This document shows positions 49,248 to 62,180 of a stretch of 64,000 nt of DNA, piece after piece. The stretch is from Engraulis encrasicolus (taxonomy: Eukaryota; Chordata; Actinopteri; Clupeiformes; Engraulidae). The notes under the pieces are model-generated. The model ran no database searches. It was not told the DNA's origin and saw nothing but the letters and a program-made list of their open reading frames with translations. The stretch's first letter is position 1. Each line of letters opens with the position of its first letter. The stretch is taken from positions 57,231,357 through 57,295,356 of the forward strand of contig NC_085858.1 of NCBI RefSeq assembly GCF_034702125.1. The letters are read 5' to 3'. Both the position numbers and the translations under genes were made by a program.

Positions 49248-51554
49248 CACTGATTCTTGACAAAGTGGCTAAAACATGTCTCAGCAATAAACTGCTAATT
49301 CTGTTGAAAATAAACTACATTTTCACAAACAAAATGAATACAGGTAAAGACCCAGGGGTCTGTTACACAAATGTAGAGTCGTTTGAAATATTTAAGTGTA
49401 ATTTCATTACTTTTCATGGCTATAAACCTGCCCACACCCTGTAAAAACAGCTGTCCCAAGGACAGACATCATCATTTCAATTGACTCAAAATGTAAAAAT
49501 CACTGATATTATTGAATAATATCACCATGATGTGAAAGTCCATATTGAAGTGGTTCTACAGATATGCACATAGTGCATGTAAAACAATATTTACTACTAT
49601 TTTCTGATTGCTCAAAATGTGTCCAGCATATTAGTCACCACCGTCAGATTTTTTAAAAAAGACAATAAAATCAGGTATGCACAAGGTCATTGTCATTACT
49701 GAGGACCCCTTTTGAAACCTTTAGCTCTACTGCATACTTCACCATCACTGAAGCTCCTGTAAGTTTACCATTTTCTCCTCAATTTGTTAATTTGTTTAGA
49801 CATTGGAACTGTCCCAAACATAAACTGTCAACACCGTCGGGGGTTTTAATAGTATTATGTTACATTAATGTTAATTAATATATACTTTTTCAGAAGCGGC
49901 ATGAAGCCCTTAAGAAACAGGGCGAAAATGAAGTGGCTAATGTGAGCAAAAAATGCATAATATGTAAAAGAGTGTTTTTTTGTCTCACACCGTCAGATGT
50001 CACCACCGTCAGATTTTGTTCCGCTCATCATCTTCTTCCATATTTTACTAAATTGTGTTGGTTAATGAAACATTACCATACATATTGGTAATAATTGTGA
50101 TCCAAACTTACACTCTAGCCTCCACTGAGGTGCATTTGGAGGGTTTTTTGTCACAAAACCTGACGGTGGTGACATCTGATGAAGTTCACAAAAAACACGT
50201 GTTTTATATGTTTTTGAAAGTTTTAAGAGTATATGCTTCCTTAGAGTATCTACAATTATGTTGAATTGTAAAAGTAATTCACTTAAATACAGTGAACATA
50301 TTTTTTTTACTTCTAATTCTGTTTGATGCTGTTGACAAAACGAAGAAAGAAAGAAAAATGTAAAACATGGGAAGCTTGGCCAATACATTCACTGCACAGC
50401 CAAGACCTTCATCTATGATAATACACCTCTATATTTTGGATTTGAACAACTTAAAACCTGTTAATGCCACATTTTCAATAATCTAGGCCTACTTCCTAGA
50501 CCAGGGGTGTCAAACTCAAATTGACTGAGGGCCAAAATCAGGAATGAAGTCGCGGGCCTAACTCAACAGTTATTTTTTAAAAATGGACTAAAGTTGTGTG
50601 TACATGCACTTCATATTCATAGTTACATTTCACACACACTCTTTCCCATCATATTTGTTAGTTCAAATGTGTCTGCACATCCTGTGACACAGCAAATTTC
50701 ATGTCCAAGTCATGTTACGCTGTACATTAAGGTGTATGTGGGCCAACTGTAATAGATATTTGAAATGATCTCGCGGGCCGAATAAAACGGCTTTGCTGGC
50801 CAAATTTGGCCCCCGGGCCTGAGTTTGACATCCCTGTCCTAGACTATCTAACAAATGAAGAAAAAACACATGCACAAACATACTGTGCACACACAAAAAT
50901 AAAGTGTTTATGCTAGATGTCATTGACTTGAGAGGGCTATTTATTTTGCTAAATGTAGGTATTAGGTCACTTTCAACACCCTCAGATTACTGTCACCACC
51001 GTCAGTTCTGAAGTCACCACTGTAAGAAGGAGTTTTGGACATTTTAAATTAATGTGCTTACAAAATTTTCCTTTGGAGTTGTTGAATTATTAAAGTAATA
51101 GCAAATTTAAGCCTACACGAATATTTGTGAAATTACAAAAAATTGTTTGGTCTATTTAGGCATTAAGTACGCATTGTCTGACAGCACATATTTTTTAAAT
51201 TAGAACACATGAAACAGTATTAAAATAGAATGAAAGTGAATTTTCAACATTTAAAGGTGTGTGTGTGAACCAAAAAACACACATAATCACTTAAAAACTC
51301 CAGATACATATGCAACCATATCAATACACTTTTTATTGCTTTTTAGTTGTGTCTGACGGTGTTGACAAAAAACAAGGTATGATCGGAGAAAAACCTGATT
51401 TCTGAAAAAAACTTTAAATGGAGAAATTGGCCTTGTGCATTTCTGAAAAGCCAAGACCTTTGTCTACGAGGATATACCATATTATTTTGTAATTCACTTT
51501 GTTTTTTTCTTTCAAGATTACAACCTGTTTTAGCCACTTTCTCAAGAGTCAGTG
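49248..51554. mobile_element. CACTG-ended TIR element, 2.3 kb (Chapaev/CMC-like)
   Basis: Inverted ends of 29 bases start CACTGATTCTTGAC and CACTGACTCTTGAG, both followed by AAAGTGGCTAAAACA (2 mismatches). A 4-bp duplication AGAG lies at 49244-49247 and 51555-51558. CACCACCGTCAG-type motifs are scattered on both strands. No transposase was found. A hAT-like MITE sits inside. Confidence 0.65.
50502..50836. mobile_element. hAT-like MITE, 335 bp
   Basis: Ends CAGGGGTGTCAAACTCAA and TGAGTTTGACATCCCTG are flanked by TCCTAGAC (50494-50501, 50837-50844). A common teleost MITE type. Confidence 0.92.
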
Positions 51555-51581
51555 AGAGAACAGTTGCCAGTAGTAGCCTAA

Positions 51582-52600
51582 CTATGGGAAATTATGTTGA
51601 CAGCATTGAGAATCTAATAACCACAATTTTAACTGTTTGCTGAATGAGTTTACTGTTGGCAGTTCTTTAATTTCACTGGGAATTGTGTTCCAGGTGTGAG
51701 CGACTCTGTAAGAGAAAACAGCCTGACTAAAAGCGCTCTTTCTAAATGGAACAGAGCAATCACCCCTGGAACTGGCTCTGGTAGCCCTATTTATACTTTT
51801 TGTAATAAATATCTGTAGAGGAGGAGGGGCCAGGCCATGGAGAATTTTATATAGTAAAACTGAATCATTATATTTAATGTAGTTATCCCAGTCCAACAGT
51901 TTATGTTTTTTCAGTACTTTACAGTGATGATAAATTTTGGGCTTTCTATCCAAGATTTCCAGTGCTTGTTTGTATAATGTTTTAATGGCTTTTAAGTTTG
52001 TGACATTTGCTGATGCCCAACTAGTTAGACAGTAGGACATATGTGACATAATCATTGCGTTAAAATACAGTGTAGCTGACTCAATGGTTAAATTATTCCT
52101 AATGTACCCTAGATTAATTGTATTTTGCCTGTAGTTTTTTTAACATGTTGCTTGAAACCAAGTTGTGCATCTATTATAACACCAAGGTATTTAAACTCTT
52201 GGACAACATCCAGTTTCTCACCATGCACCATGATGCTGGGGTCTGGTTCAGTAGTAACCCTTTTAGATAAATACATACAAACAGTCTTTGACACATTGAG
52301 ATGAAGACGTGAGTGTTGTAGCCATGTACACACATTGTTCATGACTGATGTTAACTGTTGTGCAGCTAGACGTTTGTCTTTTGCGTGGATGTATAATACT
52401 GCATCATCTGCATATAGCTGACAGGTTACTGATGCAGGACAACAACTAGACAAGTCATTTATATACAAGCTGAACAACAGTGGACCTAGTATGGACCCCT
52501 GTGGTACTCCAAGAGAGTTGATGCAGGTGCTTGATGTAGTATGCTGCACTCTAACACACTGTGTCCGTGATGCTAGGTGACCATTGCAGTCTTGTCGCGG
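51582..52600 (-). pseudogene. LINE reverse transcriptase fragment, frameshifted
   Basis: The minus strand encodes RT palm SLGVPQGSILGPLLFSLYIN with YADD (52403-52414), then FKYLGVIIDAQLGFKQHV. Near 52105-52140 the frame breaks. The C-terminal region (YCLTSWASANVTNLKAI, RVAHTWNTIPSEIKELP) continues in another frame to a stop at about 51582. Fingers and endonuclease are missing, with recognisable coding starting near CVRVQHTTSST. This is a non-LTR element different from the one at 12.7 kb, dead by truncation and frameshift. Confidence 0.88.
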
Positions 52601-52699
52601 GTCTTGAACAGTGCGCACTCTTTCCGATTCAGATTGCTTCTTCTGAGAAAGCAACTGGCTACCGCAGGGGAGGGGAAAGGTTGCAATATTATCCACAAG

Positions 52700-54260
52700 C
52701 TTGTTGGATAAATCATGTTTAGCCTATCGCAGATGAGGTTCTTGAATATTTTGTAGTGCATGGGACACAAGGAAAGGTGAGATGAGATGAGATATCCTCG
52801 TGAATAGGCCTTCGACTTTTCAAAATCCCTCCTCTCAACATTCAACATGTAAATTGGTTAGGCCTATTCTGGTTAGTCCAACGCTATCCTGGCAGGAGAA
52901 TCATTCATTAGAGGCACTACTGCATAGGCTACACATTCAGCAATTTTGTCTGTTGTTTTTTGTCTGCTGCAAAGTAGGATATACTAGACCTTCAGGTCTT
53001 CATATAGGCTAAACCATCCACCACCGCTGTGATAATTTGACTAAAGACACCGCTGAACATTTAGCAGTTGTTTAGGCTACTTGTCTCTTGAACTGCGCGC
53101 TCTCTTCCAGTTCCTGATGAGTTACAGCCAGATGAGAAGCGCAGCAATTGTGCAGCAATTAGGCTACATATTGTTTAGGTTCTTGAATACTTTCTAAAGC
53201 ATGGAATTAATTTTCATCCGTTATGTAGTTATTATGCTTAACAAGTCATTTCTTTATGTGTCGTAAAGCATGGAAAGGTTTTCACTTTAAACAGTTCCCC
53301 AGATATACTTAAGTAATGGGTCATAAATCCTTGATAATGCATAAGTAATGTTTTAAAAGTCATTTTTTAGGCAAATGTGCTGTAAAGCATGGAAAGCGTT
53401 TCACTTTAGATCACTTCCCCAGATTATACTTAAGTAATGAGTTATAAGTCCTTGCTAATGCATTAGCGGTGCTTACAAAGTCATTTGTTAATGTCTAGAA
53501 ACATCCATGAGGGGCAGTCACATGAGCCTCAATTTACTGTTTGCCATGTTAATACCAGTCATCACACACTAACCATTAACCCATATGTGTAAGACATGAG
53601 AAATGATTAACTAGTGATTAAGAAAAGGTTAACTTATAGGCTATGTAAGATATGCTTGGGTGTGGAGACCATTCTAAAAAAATATTTTGTAAATTATTAC
53701 AAAAGGGTTAATTAAAATTTCACTGAGGCTAAAGCAAGTGTTTAAAAACCGTTACCATACTTGCCTGTACTTGATGATTAACAAGAAATACAAAATGAAT
53801 AACTTGTGATTAAAAGACAGTTAACTTACATTTTAATGATAGTTTACTAATGCTTAGCGGACAGTGAAATCAGCACAAACAAATAATTTACCAACAGTGA
53901 TACTTAATGATTAATGAATGAAAAATAATAATTACATAACGGTTGACTTTTGATTAAAAGACTGTTACCTTACATTATAATTACAGTTTACTAATGCTTA
54001 GCAGACCGTTTAATCACATAAACAAATCATTTAGTAACATAACTTGTTAATTAACAAGACATACATAATGAATACCTCATGACTAAAATACTGTTAACTT
54101 ATATTTACTACTAATTTACTAACGGTAGAAGTTAATGCTTTAGAAATGAGAAATAATACTTACATAATGGCTAACTCGTGATTCACTAAGCGTTAACTAA
54201 TGTTACAATAAGCCTTAACTTACTGTATGCTTAACAAGGGGTCCTTATTAAAGTGTAAAC
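52700..54260. repeat. Degenerate internal repeats, AT-rich, no gene
   Basis: From about 53200 to 54250, loosely repeated blocks with 'gttaactta', 'tttactaatgcttag' and 'taatgattaa' recur on a scale of about 100 bases. They probably belong to a transposon interior ending at 54262. Confidence 0.5.
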
Positions 54261-54659
54261 CAGCTTGGGTAATGACATTGGCATCAAACTTTCTTGTCAG
54301 AAAACTTTGATGCATTTCGGGCTACCCCCCAGTGCTGGTCATTCCTAGCCAGGACGTGGCCTCCTAGTGACGCAACAGCTTCAGCGTTGCTACCAGTCAG
54401 GTCAGTAACATTCTGAGCTCCCGAAAAAATCGGGAACTCCTCCCACTTTGTTGGGAAGTAAACAATCACTAGCAAACCAAAGGGAGGCCGTTTGGGAAAT
54501 GCGGTTTTGGAAATGTTATTTGTCATGCTCTTGGTCAGACCAAGTCTCAAAGAGATTTGAAAGTCGATGATAATCAGGCTAGGTCATTTCCCAGTGCTGC
54601 CCCATCTCTCTCTCTCTCATCCTGTCATACTCTTCACTGCCCTGCCATCAAAAACGTAC

Positions 54660-54776
54660 CTTTGGTCAGATGACGCATCGTCCTCTCGGAAGCGTGGATG
54701 GTCTCCATCTTTTGACCTATCACTCCCCAATGACACAGAGCTCCGTACAGATGACAGGAGTCTCTGTGGCATCAAT
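54660..54776 (-). CDS. NLR N-terminal repeat exon N4
   Basis: This 117-base minus-strand exon has a cattccacag acceptor and a gtacgt donor, phase 2 in and out. It encodes LMPQRLLSSVRSSVS, then the SDRSKDG core, then HPRFREDDASSDQ. It is the closest relative of N2 in length and architecture. It is the last repeat exon before an intron of about 7.7 kb filled with transposon remnants. Confidence 0.75.
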
Positions 54777-55114
54777 CTGTGGAATGTAAGAGATGCAGTG
54801 CACCACACACACCTTTCAGGGTTTGCATTCCACCTGGACTGACTCAAATGTCAAACACTGGCTTAGGGTGCCTACACACACACACTCATCTTAAATGAAA
54901 AGTCAAAAGGGCAGTCATGGGTAAGCAGTTAGGGCGTCAGACTTGTAGCCCAATGGTTGACTCCTGACCTGCCAGGTTGGTGGGGTGTGCTATTAACCAG
55001 TGCTCTCCTCCATCCTCCTCCATGATGGTACCATACCGCCGTACTGCTCCCTTGGGGGCCGTATTATTAATAGAGACAGAAAAAGTAAAAAGACAAAAAA
55101 AAAAAAAAACATAC

Positions 55115-55210
55115 CTTTGGTCAGATGATGCACCCTCCTCTCGGAAGCGTGGATGGTCTCCACTTTTTGATCGGTCACTCCAGAATGACACCAAGCTCTG
55201 TACAGATGAT
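55115..55210 (-). CDS. NLR N-terminal repeat exon N3 (short form)
   Basis: This 96-base minus-strand exon lies between a ttccacag acceptor (55211-55212) and a gtatgt donor (55113-55114). It encodes SSVQSLVSFWSDRSKSG followed by DHPRFREEGASSDQ. It lacks the leading LxPQRxL segment of N2 and N4 but keeps phase 2 at both ends. The conserved SDRS core and the acidic end identify it as a member of the same repeat family. Confidence 0.7.
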
Positions 55211-55214
55211 CTGT

Positions 55215-56760
55215 GGAACAGAAAGAACAACACAATCGATGTAGTGCACTACACAGACAGAGATAACCTGAAATGTTACACTGACTGATGCCAGAGAGCA
55301 TACACACACGCACGCGCACACACATGCACACACACACACGCATGATTGTGTTTGTGTGCAGGTTCTTGTGTTTAGCTACATGCTGCTGCTTCTCTACTCT
55401 GCAATTTGCAGCTCCGCTGGCTCCTCCTTCCTGGTCCTGGAACATCGATGGAAAATACATAGAAATAGACATTTAAAGTTTGCCTTTGTTTGCCCAACTT
55501 TTACCATTCATTTCATTTTCACATTATTATGACATGATCATTAAAGGTGCACTGAGTACTTTGGTCATGCAAGTAAATATTAGTTTAATACTCAGTAAAT
55601 ATTCATGATAAGATCAAATTTGGCAACAGGCAGCACAGTTCCAATGAGCAGCATAGTTGCAATACCTATTCTGGCCACCATCCTACACAGTACACCTTCA
55701 CCTTGTAAAGCAATTTATGGGCCAATTGATTACAGGCCCATTTTAGTTGCCATAAGATCCATACTTGTCCTCCTCTGCTTGGTGCTTGCTGCTCTTCGTC
55801 CCTTCGTCAGCTTATAGCTGCAACTGGTTGCATGTATTGCACTTCTAATTGATTCTTCTGTTTGCTTTTCTTGAATGTATTTACATTTAATTCTGATTGT
55901 TTTAAGTGCTGTTAAGTTGCAGTGCCTGGTTGCTTTCCGTTGCCTATTATTACTTGTTTTTTACACATTACACATTTTGTGTGTGTGTGTTTGCTTTGCT
56001 TCCATTTACATTTGCACGAGTTTTCTTTTTCCTAACTTGTGTATTTTTCTGTTACTTGCTTTTCTGTTGCTTGCAGTGTTTTAATATGCATTACATGGCT
56101 TGATTTCTGTTTCTTAACCCCTTGGAAAGAGCATGGCTGCAGTAGTAGCTGCATGAAGCTATTTGGGGCAAGGGTATGGCCTTACGTGTCTGTTGTTTAT
56201 CTAATATTATGTTTCCAGTGACCAGGGAACATAATCGCAGGCACAATTAAGCTGTAGGGACTCCTGAATTCCCGATCCAGCACCTCAGTAAAAGCTAAGT
56301 GACTATATTTCGTACAATAGAATCTCATCGCAGGTGGCGAATCAAACATTTTGTATGTCCTTGTTGTCAACAATTAATCTCTTGGTGGAACTCACGTCTG
56401 TCATATCTAATGTATACGAATCTGTGTTTCCTGATTGGCCTCAGCCAAGTTGGCCATATGGCGAACCCGAAAAAATAGAAATCTTGGGGAGGGGACAACA
56501 GACCCCGTGGAAGTTTTAAAGGGGATGGTGGGGTATAGGGTCAAGGTGGAGTTCGCATATTACAAAGTGGTGAATGATGTAGATTCTTTTTTGGGGATTT
56601 GGGGATTGGCAGGACTGTTGTGTGAGGTGGATGAGGAGGAGAGGTTTGTGTTGAGGCTGTAAGGAGGGAACTGGTTTGTTTTCTATTTCATGAATCGTGA
56701 ATGTATTGAATGTGTATCGTATCGCTTTGGTGATGAGTATTCCCAACACACACACACTTT
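55215..56760. other. Intron between repeat exons N2 and N3, no exon supported
   Basis: It contains a short CA/CG-rich run (55300-55342) and an open segment at about 55375-55450 (minus: DQEGGASGAANCRVEKQQ) behind a gttccag acceptor. I could not connect this to the gene. The rest is AT-rich. Confidence 0.35.
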
Positions 56761-56867
56761 ATTTCCCAGCCCTGCCCCATCTCTCTCTCACTCTCATCTT
56801 GTCATACTCTGGACTTTCCTATCATCAACAGACACAAAAAAATAAAAAAATTAAATACTGTATATAC

Positions 56868-56984
56868 CTTTTGTCATGTGACACATCCTCCTCCTGGAAG
56901 CATAGAAGGTCTCCATCTTTTGACCTATCACTCCCCAAAGACACCGAGCTCTCTGCAGATGACAGCGGTCTCTGTGGCCTCAAT
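56868..56984 (-). CDS. NLR N-terminal repeat exon N2
   Basis: This 117-base minus-strand exon has a ttccacag acceptor and a gtatata donor. It is phase 2 on both sides, so gain or loss does not break the frame. It encodes a proline/serine segment, then SSVSLGSDRSKDG, then an acidic tail EEDVSHDK. It is the sister of the exons at 54.7, 55.2 and 57.3 kb. The flanking introns share a block with a 'gccccatctctctctc' tract, showing that exon plus flank was duplicated. The function of these repeats in fish NLRs is not established; they precede the death-fold domain. Confidence 0.75.
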
Positions 56985-57225
56985 CTGTGGAACAGAAAGA
57001 GCAACATACTGTAAGAGAGTGGAGTGAAGCAACCAGGATTGCTGGAGAGGAGCACTGTGGTGGTACAGCACGCTATAGCCCCCACATGTGATTTTTTATG
57101 TCCATAGGGGGGCAAGCCTGGGTCATTTCCCAGTGCTGCCCCATCTCTCTCTCTCTCTCTGGCATCCTGCCCTACTCTTTACTGCCCTGTCATCACCAGG
57201 CATGAAGAGCCCTTCAAATACATAC

Positions 57226-57338
57226 CTTTGGTCATGTGACACACCCTCCTCTTGGAAGCGTGGATGGACTCCACCTTTTGACCTGTCACTCCTCAATGAC
57301 ACAGAGCTCTCTGCAGATGAGTCAGAGTGCCGTGACAT
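57226..57338 (-). CDS. NLR N-terminal repeat exon N1, possible first coding exon
   Basis: The minus strand encodes a serine-rich repeat containing SSVSLRSDRSKGG and then HPRFQEEGVSHDQ, ending at a gtatgt donor at 57225. This is the S-x-S-x-x-SDRS peptide repeat found at the N-terminus of many fish NLRs. An ATG at 57338-57336 opens the same frame (MSRHSDSS) and gives 113 bases, ending in phase 2 like the other repeat exons, so this may be the initiating exon. If a tgcag acceptor at 57311 is used instead, the exon is 85 bases and enters in a different phase from its sister exons. I favour the start-codon reading, but transcript evidence is absent. Confidence 0.6.
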
Positions 57339-57596
57339 GACAGAACAGAGAGAGGCCACAGGTCTCACATGGTACACATACAGGCCTACATTTCAGAGGC
57401 AGGAGATGGATATCAGACATGCATGTGCACATATGCCACCAGCACAATATGGCATGACTGCTTATGACTTCTTGCCAAAGACTGGCCAGGGAAATTAGTA
57501 TAGAGGAGAAGCTTCACTCCTATTGGTTACCATTGTAGCCAGTAAACGTGGGTGCCCACTAGGGGGCGAACGCGGGCAAATGAAAACCCCATTGAC

Positions 57597-57690
57597 ACTA
57601 GGGGTGGGCGATATGGGCAAAAAAAGTTATCTCGATATTTTTTAGAATTTTGACGATAACGATAATTTGACGATAATTTCCAAAAACACT
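57597..57690. mobile_element. Partial fish repeat end ('aggggtgggcgatat' type)
   Basis: The 'cactaggggtgggcgatatg' terminus followed by 'ttatctcgatatttttta' is a known hAT-like fish repeat start. No matching right end was found, so it is a fragment. Confidence 0.5.
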
Positions 57691-58303
57691 TGCAAAAACA
57701 AGTAGGGCCTATTTCGGGGGGGTAATCAATGTGTACCGGAATATGGCAGGGCAGGGTGAGTAAAGCAGAACATTGTAGGCCTATGTTGCCTAAACTGCAT
57801 GTTACCAAGAGGTCTGCATAAATGATGGCATGTCTACATCACAGAGCATGGCAGTATAACAAAGCTACACATGTATGCTGTCTATGATTTGTGCATGATT
57901 CCAGACTTAATTTTAATTCTGCACTGGAGGTAGTAGTGCTGCATTTGTGTTTTAACTGGGGAGGGACAGAGAGTTGGGAGAAATGCTGTGCTGAAGAGCT
58001 TTCACTTTTTGAATTTAATAATATGCATATATATTCATACTATATTATAGGCATATAATTGCCTTCAGGACCTTATTAAATCAGCACCTTTTCAGAAATC
58101 CTGCCTAGACTAATATGCTGGACTGTAAAGTAATACTCACTTGTCATGAAAACATATCCATGTAAATAAACCTAACTAAGGCAGCTGCAAATTGCATGTG
58201 TTGAATTTCACACATTGTAATTTAACTCACTGCGCCAGTCTAACTTAACATTACTTGTCCACCTAAGGAGTTATGATATCTGTACATGCAGGTGGGTGTT
58301 TAA

Positions 58304-58790
58304 GTAAGGGTTAACGTTCGGCGAGAAGGTCGCTACCGTGGAATAGCAGCACGACAGAGAGAATCTTTAGACCCCGACGCGGAGCGGAGGGGTCTTGTTC
58401 TGTCTGAAGTGCTGCTATTCCACAAAGCGACCGACTCGCCGAAAGTTAACCCGCTTATTATATGGATATACTTAAATGATTCACACATGGCGGGGACATT
58501 TCTTTAGGCCTATTTAATGTTAAGATTGTTGCTGCGCAAAACAAAACAGTGCCGTTGTGGAACACTGCTAGGCAACAGCTAGGTAGCCAGGACAACAGGT
58601 GTTGTCTATCACAGCAGCTGATTAGAGTCATGTTGAAAAGTCGCTTTAGCAGTGAAAAGTCTTGTTGCCATTGACAGCGGTCTGTTATAGACCAACCCGT
58701 CCGTTATCGAAAAATAACAGACGTGCGAACGTTGGGGAGCCCCGTTGAAATGAATGGAGCATTCGACCGATGACGTCACACCATATAATA
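58304..58790 (+). mobile_element. Foldback repeat, left copy
   Basis: It begins gtaagggttaacgttcggcg. Within it, about 43 bases up to 'tggaatagcagcac' are repeated inverted ('gtgctgctattccac' ... 'gccgaaagttaac'), making an internal hairpin. The whole 480-bp block reappears inverted at 63103-63754. Confidence 0.85.
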
Positions 58791-61699
58791 AGTAGTGAGT
58801 AACAGCCACTCTAGTTGTAGAGAACAACATTGCTTAGCCAAATTCGCTAACTAGCATGCTAACGCGATTTCTAAAGCTATTTCTCTTCCTAACTATTTGG
58901 CTTTCCATAATCACAGACAGTTGCTGATTAAAAGCACATAGTTCCAAAACGCCCTCAGCATCATGCAATGGCTGGTTTAATGGTTGAATTCCTCATGTAA
59001 ATCCACCATTTGGATAACAACAACTCTCCTCCACTGCCCAGCAGCAGCAGTGCTGCACGAGTGACACGAGATCTCTCTCTCTCTCCCTGTCTGCCAAAAC
59101 GCTGCAGCCCGCCCCCTTCAGCACTGTCTGCTCATTGGTTCACAGACTTATTCTCCAGTTCACAACAAAATTACTATTGGCTGACAGGCTTGGCTGACAG
59201 GCTTGGAGGAGTCATGTCACAGCGCTTTGTTGATTTTAGCGACTTCATAAAAATATCTCGATATTCATTCACTTGCCTGTGAGCTGCAGTAGGCCTACCA
59301 GCGGTGACCACCAGTGAGTGAACCCCCTCTGGACTGGCATGGCATAAGAATTGACCCGTTTAGAGTTTGTAAACTCTATGACGTAATTTGGCTGCGTGCG
59401 CGCCGTTGCCTCAGAATCGACCATGCACCCTTCACTTGTCCAGATACCTCGTTCACAAAGTCGAGAATCCCAAGAAAGCCGACCTAAAACCTCGGGAATG
59501 TGGGCGTGAAGATTTGGTGACGCAATGTCAGATCGATAATTATCGAGGTTGATCTCAGGCGGAAGTATAGAACAACGAGTTCCCGACCTTGTGTTTTGTA
59601 TGACGACACACGCATCATCAACATGGCGCCCATGCATGGAACTAGCATGTAAACAGTATCAGAAATGCTAAAATATAAAAATAATTGTAATCACTATCAA
59701 CAACACCAGTTGATGTCATTCAATTGCATATGTACATATGTCAGTACTGCTGGTATATGTAGCCTGCGTTAGTTCTGCCAGGGAGACTCAGAGCACCTGT
59801 GCATTTCGCAGAGCCAATCAGCGGCTGCCATTGCCTTTATAGCGACGTGTCTAAACTCTCCTTTCTTGCTGGCTTTAGGCATGGCCGGTCCGAAATCTGC
59901 GCGCGCCAAAACTTTGTTTACTGCAGTTAAATGTTTCCTTTATCGTAGTTTCAGGAGCATTATCGTGCTGTCATATCTCCCATCACTCCACTCACGCCCT
60001 GAATAGAAGGCTCCCGTACCGTTTCGCTTGTCCTCGAGGCTATTTTCATTTCGATTCAGTTTTAGGATCTCGCCATGTCTGGGCAGCTGGCTTCAGCGTC
60101 TTTATTACACTTCAGGGGTTTTGCTGGTGCTACGTTTTTCTCTCTATCACTAAGCGCTCTGTCCTACTATCACGTCGACTTCTGGTTCGGACGCCCGCAG
60201 GGATAGTAGATTTAGGAAGGTTGGCAGCGCTGCTTTCTGTGATCACATGTGCGTAAGTAAGCGAGGCTTGCCTCTCATCGTCGCTTAAAATGTATTGCTT
60301 TCACTAACCTAAGCTATAGGTTCTCAGTTTATAGTCATGCGTTTACTTTCTTCTTCTTTGTCTCGTTTCCCGTTGCCGCTGTTTTTTCTCCCCTCTGACT
60401 GCTTAAAGAAACACTATGCAACTTAGTCATGAAATGGCTTGGAACTCAGGGTTTTGCTTGACTGACCCGTTATGGCGAAAATGGGAATATTTCCATCACC
60501 ATCTGGTGGTTCTGCTCCGAAACAGCACTTGCAGTTTTGCCTGGAGGCGCCGCGCCCTTTGTTGTTGTGGAATTTGTGGCCGCTAGGGGCGTCTAGATTT
60601 CTATGGTGTATGAGTGGAAAGAATGAGAGACCCATTCATCCCCTTCGTTTGCTAACTAAGCAGCAGCAGCTCGCTGAAAGCTGGCTACTGGCTAGCTGAT
60701 TGTAAAATATCACGCTGGCATGCAGCGAAAACAACGAATGGGACTGCAAATAAATCACGAGCTAATTGAGATGAAAGGTTTGGACAGGCAAATAAATCGC
60801 TTGGAACATTGGAAAAGGGCTTCAAAACGGAGAGAGCCGAACACCAAAACAGCAAATATGTGGATTTTATCACTCATTCACTGCACTGGGATATATGCAT
60901 TAGCATTCTCAAAGTCCACGCCACCTCGTTTTAGTTTACAAAGCTACACAAATGTATACGAGTTGAAATCTGATAGCGCACATTTTACTTGATGTCAAAG
61001 GACACAATCAGTCGAGCGAGGCTAAAAACGTGATCTCTAGCCGGCTTATGGGTGTCCACTTTCACTTTCAACACCAAGATAAAAACGCGTATTGTCACCT
61101 CGACTTGGAAATCAAATCTTTGTTATTACAACAAAATAAGCAATAGCCTTTTGTCTCCTCGTTCTCCTAATGTACAGGTACTATATAGTTACTGGAAATG
61201 TGAAATAAAGACGGGGATATCTGCCGGGAACAAGTGGATCAAATAATAGTAGGCCTATCCATCTGAAGGAAGTGCAAACGTGATTGCAGTTGTGTGAAGT
61301 GAATAGACGAAGCAGCGAACTCATAAGCAAGGGGGAGAATCGCTGATAAAGCCCCAAGTGGAGAGAGCTGAATGCAAGGAAGAGAATCTGGCTAATTACA
61401 GAAGACGAAGAAATTGAATTCGCACATAATCTCGAAGCCAATGTCTGTCTAATTTAGTTCAATGCACATTTTCGGCAGAACCACTAGAGGCCGCCATAAA
61501 GTTGTTTACATCGGTGTGTTTATGTCAAAGTTGCATTGGATATCTTTAAGTTAAATTGTGGAGTGCTCCCTGTAACGACTTACTAGTCGCGTTGCGTCCT
61601 CCTTGCCGACCTAGAAATATTCATAACTGACTCTTATGGTTGTCGTTTGACTGATCGCTCGTGCACTGCTCTGTAGCCTTCGTGGCGTGGTGGCAATGT
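58791..61699. other. No gene recognised
   Basis: Mixed sequence with several 60-120-codon open frames that show no domain. A 'gaaacactatgcaactta' block at 60408 resembles the start of TTAA-target fish repeats, without a confirmed partner. Confidence 0.4.
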
Positions 61700-61707
61700 G
61701 TTATGCG

Positions 61708-62145
61708 TAAGGCTGTAACGATATTGTATCGAACCGAGGGATCGCGGTACGCAGACCCACGAACCCCTATCGCGAAGCTTCCTCACAGAATCGCGATGTG
61801 CCCTTTTAAAGTTGTTACCCCTCAGTGTAGAACACAACAGGCAACATACAGGCAAGAGTTTGCATATGTGCTTAAAAAGACCAGTAGAAAAAGGGCGCAC
61901 ACGTTCGAGTAACAGTTCCATTCACAGCTTTCTCATATAAAATGCTCCATCCAACCAGCACGTTGTTGTTATCCATTGCCTGAGCAACCTCCGCGAGAGG
62001 CAAACATCGGAAGGTGAACGACAAATGAACAACAAGGAAGGTGAAGGACAAATGAACAACAGACCAAGAAGGCTTTTATAAACGTGTCAATATTTTTTTT
62101 ACTCATGCATGCGCGGTGTATTGCGAGTGGAGTTTGATGTTGGAG

Positions 62146-62180
<35 letters not shown>

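Noticed and set aside
47266..54262. A single 7-kb element bounded by 'ggtaacactttataataag' and its imperfect inverse
   Set aside because: The ends match only partly and no target duplication was convincing; recorded only as a possibility.
59010..59282. 90-codon frame beginning MDNNNSPPLPSSSSAARV
   Set aside because: Low-complexity start, no domain, no splice context; probably chance in a repeat-derived region.
60720..60992. 90-codon frame MQRKQRMGLQINHELIEM with a coiled-coil look
   Set aside because: No recognisable family and surrounded by transposon-like sequence; not enough to call a gene.
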